Part shown: positions 57,362 through 64,000 of the stretch, piece by piece | How positions within the stretch are numbered: position 1 is the first letter of the stretch | Layout of the letters: each line of letters opens with the position of its first letter | Assembly: GCA_020912385.1 (NCBI GenBank) | Contig: CP087213.1 | Location: 2,418,001 to 2,482,000 of the forward strand | Origin: Neofusicoccum parvum | Taxonomy: Eukaryota; Ascomycota; Dothideomycetes; Botryosphaeriales; Botryosphaeriaceae | Reading direction: 5' to 3' | Length of the DNA: 64,000 nt | Program-made: the position numbers and the translations under genes | Notes under the pieces: model-generated | Seen by the model: only the letters and a program-made list of their open reading frames with translations | Databases searched by the model: none | Told to the model about the DNA's origin: nothing

Positions 57362-58050
57362 CTTCGCTGAACTGGAAATTCGTATACCTGGACGTGGTAC
57401 AAAGGCGTTTGGCCAAAATTGAAAACGATGAATGCCTGGGTCAGGAGGTTAGAGGTGCAAGGGAAATCAGTCAAAGAGTATATCTTCAGTGAATAGGCAG
57501 CTAACGGGCAGTTTAGGCAACAGTTTTATTTATAATTCTTGGCTGCACTCTACCGCTTGGCATCGCCCAGAAAGTCTCAGATACTGAAATCGTTGCGATA
57601 GGATTGGTTATTGGGCTGTGAGTTGGCTAGCGGTCCACTTTAAATTGGCCGTTGATCCGGATAAGCACCACGTGGCCCTATCATAGCGGCCATGGGCCCG
57701 AAGGAGAACGTAGGATGCGATGAATGAGATGGCATTATCTGTTTGAGTGGGTAAACTATCTAGATTACGAGTGCCACGTACTAATACTATAGCAGATTCA
57801 TTTTAGTTTTCGTTATCCATGCGCTGTTCGCAGCTACGAATCGTCTAGAGTCTTGCTACCGAGGGCATGAAACATGGACGGCGGAGACCGTGGCCGATGG
57901 CGATGGACAATGCTTTTAGTAGCGTGGTCCGTATAAAATCCCGTCTTTCTTGCTTTATGCGTCGACCTTTATTTTAACAACACACCATAAACCAATACAG
58001 AATTTACTTCCCTGTCAGGTTTTTACGATCATCATTTCTTACATTACACT
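57362..58050. promoter_or_regulatory. Divergent promoter between kinase-ankyrin and HeLo genes
   Basis: 689 bp. A good TATA box, GTATAAAATC, lies at 57931-57940, about 115 bp before the HeLo gene start. Nothing comparable was found for the minus-strand gene. Confidence 0.5.
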
Positions 58051-59697
58051 ATGGAAGCCACTGGGTTGGCCATCGGCGTTGTCGGGATCGTCATGGCTTT
58101 CAAAGGCGCTGTTGATACAGCACTCTGGATTGAATCCTTTTTCGATGACGAAACAGCAAGCTGTGGATATCTTGCACTCAGCTACCACATTGAAAAAACA
58201 CGGCTACAGCTTTGGGGTGAGTTCTGTAAGGCTAATGACGGGACTTTCCCCGAAAGATGCACGCTTTACAACAAACCGGATATTGTCAAGCAAGCTATAG
58301 TACGCATCCTCGGCGAAATCCGTAAGCTAAACAAAGAAGCCGATGCGCTGGTAGACAAACACAACATCGACATGCCAAAGCACCCAGGACTTAATGTGGA
58401 CGACAATCTGCACCTCGACGGCGCTCTTCCTCGAGCTCTCGCAAAGCTCTCGGTCAAACCTAAAGCGAGGTTCCGTTGGACCTTGAAGGGAAAGGCCGAG
58501 TTCGAAAATGTTGTTTCAAAACTACGAAAGTTGATTGGAGATCTGGAAGAATTCAGCCTCGACCGCGGAGAGCCCCAGCTACTTCAAAAAGTGCTGTCTT
58601 CACATGTGCTTGTGTCTTTGGACAGCCCCGAGCTCCTGAAAATTCTTTACAGTTCTGGAAATCAAGTAGATCGCGCCTTGGCGCTATCTGCCCGGGCAAA
58701 ATCACTGCAGCAGGAGCATCCACTCGACCCTGGTGGTTCGCCTTCATTCATAACCGGTCAGCGGCTGAAGCTCTTGGTTGGTTCTTCAATCTTCGGAATT
58801 CTCACCACATCCGACGGATGTCTGCTTTCCGTGTGGATTGAGTGGAATACTTTCGATGTAGGACCTGGATCAAGAAAATACGTGGAACGCATCCACTCAT
58901 TGGGGTACCTCCTTGAACGAGTCAGCGAGCCGGCGCTTCGTCTACCACCTTGCTACGGTGTCTATGATGACGTGGCATACGAAGCAAACCACGGCGTCAA
59001 GCGCATTGGTTACATATTCGGTCCCCCACTACATCCTTCCGAGAATCCTTATGACGGAAATCTGCGCGACCACCCTCCAAGAACATTGAGCATGCTCATC
59101 AAGGATCAGAAGAATACACCAATCCCTCCACTCGGCGACCGCTTCCGGCTCGCGTGCACTCTGGCACAAGCATTTGGCCGCTTCCACTCTGCAGGATGGC
59201 TGCACAAGGGACTTCATAGTAACAGCGTTGTCTTCCTTCAACGGGCCGATGAAGAAGGCATCACAGTTACGGAGCCCTTTATTACCGGCTTCCAGTACTC
59301 CCGGCCGCAGCATGAAGCCTCGCTATCGCAGGGCCCGCTCGAAGACAAGAAGCTTGAACATTACTACCACCCCGACTCGGACAAGGGCTTCTCTAAGCAG
59401 CGTGACCTGTACGGGTTGGGTGTCGTGTTGTGTGAAATCGGACGATGGACGCTGGTGGAGGATTCTGTGTCTGACCGCACGAGGGCTAGGGAGTCTTTGG
59501 TGGATCGTGTGGGGTGGCGGAAGTATATGGTAGGGAAAGTGGCACAGGATCTGGGCTGGAGGATGGGCACCAAGTACCAGAGCGTTGTGAAGACGTTGCT
59601 TGAGTCGCGCCTCCCAAGCGATGATGATGACAATGCCTTTTTTACACAGCAGTATCTAGAGAAGGTCATTCAGCCACTAAGTACTTGTAGCGCTTAG
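58051..59697 (+). CDS. HeLo-domain protein with C-terminal pseudokinase
   Basis: Single exon, 548 residues, start at 58051 (MEATGLAIGVVGIVMAFK). The N-terminal 200 residues have the pattern of the fungal HeLo (prion-inhibition) domain: a hydrophobic first helix, then ALWIESFFDD and YHIEKTRLQLWGEFCK. HeLo domains act as membrane-disrupting or oligomerising units in HET-S and related allorecognition proteins. The C-terminal half, about 270-540, has kinase-like layout (FRLACTLAQAFGRFHSAGWLHKG, KQRDLYGLGVVLCEIGRW), but HKGLHSNSV stands for HRDxxxxN and ITGF for DFG, so it should be catalytically dead. This HeLo plus pseudokinase (DUF7580-like) architecture is common in filamentous fungi. It is divergent to a kinase-ankyrin gene, which suggests a signalling pair. 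Confidence 0.78.
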   Translation: MEATGLAIGVVGIVMAFKGAVDTALWIESFFDDETASCGYLALSYHIEKTRLQLWGEFCKANDGTFPERCTLYNKPDIVKQAIVRILGEIRKLNKEADALVDKHNIDMPKHPGLNVDDNLHLDGALPRALAKLSVKPKARFRWTLKGKAEFENVVSKLRKLIGDLEEFSLDRGEPQLLQKVLSSHVLVSLDSPELLKILYSSGNQVDRALALSARAKSLQQEHPLDPGGSPSFITGQRLKLLVGSSIFGILTTSDGCLLSVWIEWNTFDVGPGSRKYVERIHSLGYLLERVSEPALRLPPCYGVYDDVAYEANHGVKRIGYIFGPPLHPSENPYDGNLRDHPPRTLSMLIKDQKNTPIPPLGDRFRLACTLAQAFGRFHSAGWLHKGLHSNSVVFLQRADEEGITVTEPFITGFQYSRPQHEASLSQGPLEDKKLEHYYHPDSDKGFSKQRDLYGLGVVLCEIGRWTLVEDSVSDRTRARESLVDRVGWRKYMVGKVAQDLGWRMGTKYQSVVKTLLESRLPSDDDDNAFFTQQYLEKVIQPLSTCSA

Positions 59698-60628
59698 ATG
59701 TCACGCTCCTACACCTTTCTAGTTAATTGTCAGGTGACTAAATAGCGTCACCCTTCCTAGCGTTCCTTCATAGTCACCCTTGCTTCCTCTTTCAGACATC
59801 CCTTCACACTAGCCTCGCCAGGGCCCGACCTTCCTTACTGAGAACCGGATTAACCATTCTTCCAAGGGATACCTGGCATAGCTATATAACTTATCCTACT
59901 CCTACCTTCTCACTCTTTCTTCTTTAGCTTAGAAACTTCGTTCCTTCATACCCACTTCGACTACAGTTCAGTGCAGGTCGTGACAAGGAGAGGAGAAAAG
60001 AAAGTAGAAAAAGAGAATAACTTAAATATAAGAAGTACTTAGTATTACGTAACCTACTAATAATCTTCTAAGGCTTCTCCTAAGGCTCTAGACTCTAATA
60101 TTACTCTTTTTCCCCCTCTTTTCCCTCCCCCCCTCTCTAAGAAGAATAGGTCGGGTTCTAGCCCTTTTCTAATTTAGTTTAGTTCTTCTATAGATCCTTC
60201 TATTGAATCCTATTAACCTATAGAATAAGATATTAACGGTCTGAATAGTCTTATCCTCGAGGTTACTGTCACGACTCAAGAAGAACAAGTTAGATTCTCG
60301 AAATTGACTAAAGTTTCTAAGCTAGAGAAAAGAAAGAGAAAAGAAAGAGAATAGAGGAGGAAGGGGGGAACTTATATATCCAGCCTAGATGCTAGTTGAA
60401 GTTGAATAGCCGGTCTCAGGCTTCCCTTTCCCGTACGTTCCCGCTAAGTGTTTGCTCTCAGCAAACCCCGTGTCTTAGACATCTTATCTCAGATAAGTGC
60501 TTTAGCCTGATTAGGCTTAGTCTTCTACAGGTCGACCTGCTCAATCCCGTCGACCTGTAGAAGGGCTTGGCGCTAACACTGCTTTCTTACCTAGAGAGTG
60601 AGATGTTGACGGTCTGAATCGTCACAGC
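59698..60628. repeat. Degenerate repetitive sequence with hairpins
   Basis: Low-complexity, TAG/CTAG-rich DNA lacking open frames. It holds two copies of an AGATRTTRACGGTCTGAAT word (near 60229-60247 and 60600-60618) and several inverted repeats. No reverse transcriptase was recognised, so it is not an intact ORF2 of the adjacent element. Confidence 0.5.
60522..60563. repeat. Perfect 15-nt inverted repeat (hairpin)
   Basis: Arms 60522-60536 (CTTCTACAGGTCGAC) and 60549-60563 (GTCGACCTGTAGAAG) are exact reverse complements around a 12-nt loop. Smaller palindromes (CTTATCTCAGATAAG at about 60483-60497 and AGCCTGATTAGGCT at about 60504-60517) precede it, forming a chain of hairpins inside repeat DNA. 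Confidence 0.85.
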
Positions 60629-61927
60629 TTAGGGTTGTTCCCTGTAGTTTCCTGGCGCGGCCAGTCGGGCTTGAGTTGCTCTAGCCTGGTGGGCCTTGCG
60701 CGCTGAGCATAGGTTACTCCAGGCTATATGTTTTTGGGAGTAGTTTGCACACTGTGTTTTCTCCTTTCCGCACTCCCTTGTGTCGTGGCTGCCTGTACAC
60801 TGACCGCACTTTTGCTCTTTCCTACAGTGGGTGGCAATGTGGCCATATGCCTGGCACTTGAAGCATTGGGTTACTGTAAAGTTCGCACTATAGTACTCTG
60901 CTGTGTGTAGGGTAAAGTTGCAGATTAGTCCTTTAGCGATAATCTGGTTGGCTATCTCAGGGTCTATGGTACTGAGGATGATTGCGGAGTGTGTTTTCCC
61001 TTCTGGGAGCTTCTTCTTCAGCCAGGCTAGCTTACTAATATGCAGTCCTGGATGTAAGACCAGGTTTTGCTCCTGTAGGGCCTTGGTGGCCTGGGGATCC
61101 GTGGTGTTAATTCCCTTGACAGGGACGTTGTGGACTAGTACTGAGTATAGTTGTTGATTTGGGCGGACCTCGTTTCCGAGTCCAGTGGTCCACTCCTAGT
61201 CCTGAAGAAGGGCTGTCCTTGTTTGTGTATCCGAAACAAAGATCCTAATATCCCCACTAGGGAGCTTTCTAGCAGCGAGTACCCTTTTATAGGCTAGGCC
61301 TTTTCCTGCCTGGATCTTTTGAATGATGGCTTCGTTTGGGAGACTCGCTACTTCCTGTCTATTTGCTTCATCTGGAAGGTGGAGGGTGATTTCTGTGGTG
61401 GTGGGCGGGGTGGGAGGCTTCAGGGCTGTTTGGGCTGCGATGTGTGCCCAGCTTGGGCTAGTTGGTGTAGGCGCTACCTGGATACGGCTGACTGTTTTCT
61501 GGACCTGCTTGACTTCCCTTAGGATATCCTTCAGGTTTGGTTCCTTGGCTGCTGCCTCCTGGCGGAGGGTAATGTGGTCCTGGAAGATTTCCTTGGCGGC
61601 GCCGAGAAAATTTTTTATCTGGCTGTTGAGGGCTGAAGGTCTACTAGCGATTGTCTAGAGGGCTTGTAGGATGGCATCTACTGTTGTAGCAGCTCTCTGG
61701 ATATATTCTATGCTGATTTGGCCGCGCTGCAGGCTTTTAGGTGTCTACTAGGGGCGGGTAGAGGTGGGTACTGGGAGGGGTTGTTCAGCCCTTTCCATAG
61801 TCTTAATTCTAACCACCACGTTGCTGCTACTGCTAGGAAGGGTGTTGCTAGGGTTTTGAGGCCTAGAAGAGCCCCTAGGGGTTTCTTCCGTAGCCGTAGC
61901 TTGAGGTCGGATTTTTAGTATGTTCAT
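60629..61927 (-). pseudogene. Non-LTR retrotransposon (Tad-like) ORF1, TAG-interrupted
   Basis: Read on the minus strand from ATG at 61927 (MNILKIRPQATATEETP) to TAA at 60629-60631, this is one frame of 433 codons interrupted only by four TAG codons, two of them adjacent near 61747-61752. The C-terminal part has zinc knuckles: CFKCQAYGHIATHC (CX2CX4HX4C) and CGQCTGSHDTREC (CX2CX3HX4C). The N-terminal two thirds are Gln/Lys/Pro-rich with LPDEANRQEVASLPNE. This organisation matches ORF1 (Gag-like) of fungal Tad-clade LINEs. No reverse transcriptase follows downstream, so the copy is truncated. CAG-to-TAG change by RIP or another C-to-T process would explain the stops. Confidence 0.82.
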
Positions 61928-62682
61928 GTTTTTTAAGGGTTGGATAGATAGATAGATAAATTCATTTCTTCCCGATATAGCTCCCTTACGGGTCCATACG
62001 GGGCTGGCTATCTGTAATTGTCAACCACATTGGCCCGCAATCACGTGTTTTACCTCCTTGTTCCACATGCGTTTTACTACTTGCCTTGTTACTACACCAT
62101 ACACCTACCCCTGCACAAGTCATTCACCCTAGTTATGCGTATTTCCGTAAATCCGATCATTACACCTATATAGCAAGATTCTGTAGTAACAATAAGAAAA
62201 CCAGCGGTGTCTTACTTTCTCACGCCGTTCGACAGCAATTATTTTACATGAGGGGGAAAACCTTGTTCACTAGGTAAAAACCCCTCCTCTCTGCTCAGGT
62301 ATGTCTTCCTCTCCTTATTCCGTTTTTCCTGTTTACTAGTAGTGGCTGCTGTGGCAGCCCTTCATTCAATTGCTAGTGTGTCCTTTCAGTCTTCGTCCCG
62401 GTCCTCCTGGTGGTTCTCCTGGTGGTCCTCCTAGTTGTCCTCCTGGTGATCCTCCTGGAGCATTTCCCTGGCTAGGCTGAACTGGTTTAGAAGCCCTGTG
62501 CGTAGGAACCATACTGTCGCTGCCTTAATCCTTGAGGGTTGGATAGCCCTTATGGATTTAAGGGTTGGATCTGTTCTGATCCAATGTGGGTCCTTGTGGA
62601 GCCGCACGTGGTCTAGTATGTGATGTCTTCCTTGGCGTTTATTCTTGCGCCCGTTGTCCGCGCTTCCCGTCTTCCCTTACTT
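61928..62682. repeat. Repeat-derived flank with 12-nt tandem repeat
   Basis: Probably the 5' untranslated part of the LINE copy plus flank. It has a GATA run (gatagatagataga) near 61947-61960 and a degenerate tandem array of about five GTCCTCCTGGTG units at about 62399-62460. On the minus strand the array would read as a Pro-Gly-Gly-like repeat. No intact gene was seen. Confidence 0.5.
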
Positions 62683-63673
62683 TTATCGGACTAGGGTTCG
62701 TAATAGCGCCCTGCTGCGAGAGTTTAAGCCGAGGACTGCACTGGTATACTCCCTAAAAAGCTGTTCGAAATCTTTGTCTGTTAATTCTTTCAGCTCAGGG
62801 TCCTTGATCTGTCCCGCCTTGTGTAGGCTCTCTCCCACCATTTCTCCAACCTCCTTCCAGGAGAACTCCTTGCCATTCTCACAGAAGAAGTACGGATTAT
62901 TAAGAACCTATGAGGCTGGGTGCTTTTCCATGGCGTAGAGAAGGACAATGTAAGCTCACGCGAGATCCAGGACATGGATTTGGGATTCGACGGAGAGTCC
63001 TTTACCCACGTGGCCGGAGTACCCGTTCACCAATGCAAAGCGTGTAACGGTGGGAAGCTGGATAGAAATTCGGTCATACCTCGGGTTGTAACTATAGATC
63101 TCTAGTAGCACCATAATCGTAAGCTTTATATTCTCACCAAGCTCTTTTGCAGTGCGTACGATGGTGAGATCGATTAGGCAGTGTGGCGCGTTGTTAGGGA
63201 GAGCGTTAATAGCGGCTAGGTTTTTATCGTCGTAGACTATCTCTCCCTTGAACGCTCCTTTGGCTCCGTTATCGAGCACGGACGTGCCGGAGGTATAAAT
63301 GTAGATTATAGGCCTTCCGTCTGCTGCGCGCTACTTCACACCGTCAAGTACGGCCTCTACAGACGGCAGATCGTCAGCTGTGGCGGTGTAAAAGACAATC
63401 TGGAAATTTCCTTACTAGACAGGTATCAACCAGTAGGGATTCAACGAGATATACGTCCGCTTTAGCTGTCTCCCGTACGATTAATAGTTTGTCGTGTAAG
63501 TCTCTGAGGACTACTTTAGCTCCAGAGGTTTTAATGCTCTTAGCATGCTCTTTTCTCCGAACGAGGCCGGTGACCTGATAGCCTTCTACCACAAGTAATT
63601 CGAGAACATTCCAGCCGATGAAGCCAGGACCGATGATGAATACGGATTTTCCCGATATTAGTTCAGAAGACGT
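62683..63673 (-). pseudogene. NAD(P)-dependent epimerase / NmrA-like gene, nonsense-riddled
   Basis: Minus-strand reading gives SSELISGKSVFIIGPGFIGW, a Rossmann GxGFxG start, then GYQVTGLVRRKEHAKSI. A GT-AG intron near 63375-63425 joins RETAKAD to IVFYTATADDLPSV. The frame then carries three stops: TAG after LDGVK (about 63331), TGA after HVLDLA (about 62958) and TAG after KHPAS (about 62909). Past them the protein continues normally (VLNNPYFFCENGKEFSWKE) to TAA at 62683. The codon where ATG is expected is ACG (63671-63673). The family is nucleoside-diphosphate-sugar epimerase/NmrA-like. C-to-T on either strand could give all three stops (CGA to TGA, CAG or CGG/TGG to TAG), consistent with RIP spreading from adjacent repeats. 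Confidence 0.8.
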
Positions 63674-64000
63674 GAAGGATCGGTTTGCGCCTCAGTTTTG
63701 TGCTTTAAAGTGCGGCTTGCGTAGGGCATTGGCGTTACTTGACCCCGAGGATAAGTTACTGAGTTTAAAAACACAGGCTTGCAGTCCAAGGACATCACGT
63801 CATAGCTCTTACGGACGACGATTGCATTTGAAATCAACCTCTCTGCCAGGAGGTACTAAGTGTGGCACAGACGAACTGATTGGGCCGCTTGAAGACCACC
63901 GTCCCAACCCGGTATAGCGCAATCAGCTCCCCTCAGCGGCTCTCTGCTCTTGTTGAATCTTCTCCACTGTAGTGCATGCATTCCGGCTCTGCTGCATCGA
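63674..64000. other. Terminal sequence, no gene recognised
   Basis: 327 bp to the window edge. Open frames here show no domain. It may be the upstream region of the epimerase-like pseudogene. Confidence 0.4.

Noticed and set aside
59698..63999. CRISPR array or phage-like element
   Set aside because: The repeats are a short tandem minisatellite and hairpins in eukaryotic transposon DNA, with no regular repeat-spacer structure.

Overview
The window looks like chromosomal DNA of a filamentous ascomycete (Pezizomycotina); the species cannot be named from it. Most genes are split by 43-70 nt GT-AG introns with CTRAY-like branch sites. The protein families are typically fungal: a Zn2Cys6 and a C2H2 regulator, several P450s, a rhodopsin-like 7TM protein and a HeLo-domain protein. 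At the right end, repeats and a gene carry nonsense changes that would fit RIP-like C-to-T mutation. All gene models were spliced by eye, so start codons and a few junctions are provisional.

Region 1 (about 1.1-30.6 kb) is an oxidative catabolic-type cluster with no polyketide synthase, peptide synthetase or terpene synthase. It holds two inverted paralogous fumarylacetoacetate-hydrolase (FAH) genes flanking a Zn2Cys6 regulator and a decayed YWTD beta-propeller pseudogene. Next come a class A FAD monooxygenase, a VOC-fold extradiol-type dioxygenase, a vanillyl-alcohol-oxidase-type flavoenzyme, a P450, a pyruvate-decarboxylase-like ThDP enzyme and a short-chain dehydrogenase. These are followed by a C2H2 plus fungal-TF regulator, a metallo-beta-lactamase-fold hydrolase, a second P450, a rhodopsin-like membrane protein and a second short-chain dehydrogenase. 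Oxidise, hydroxylate, open the ring by extradiol cleavage and then hydrolyse with FAH enzymes is a coherent meta-cleavage logic. This is an inference from families, not a demonstrated pathway.

Region 2 (31.5-49.9 kb) is the most unusual part. Three very large, GC-rich, intron-poor genes encode proteins of about 1230, 1386 and 2455 residues. The first two are transcribed divergently from a 243 bp promoter carrying a tandem duplication of about 58 bp. The third starts 987 bp downstream of the second and fuses a ComEC-like metallo-beta-lactamase domain to a huge DUF6603-like region. A small gene of unknown, possibly beta-propeller, type lies beside them. Their motifs remind me of uncharacterised bacterial multi-gene loci, so the set is the best candidate for an undescribed system.

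Region 3 (51-59.7 kb) holds a Tyr/Pro-rich protein with a conserved fungal N-terminus and a 1691-residue kinase-ankyrin fusion reconstructed across two introns. Divergent to that is a HeLo-domain pseudokinase resembling fungal cell-death or allorecognition signalling proteins.

Region 4 (59.7-64 kb) is repeat-derived: hairpin-rich DNA, a non-LTR retrotransposon ORF1 broken only by TAG codons, a 12-nt tandem repeat, and an NAD(P)-dependent epimerase/NmrA-type pseudogene with a lost start and three stops.
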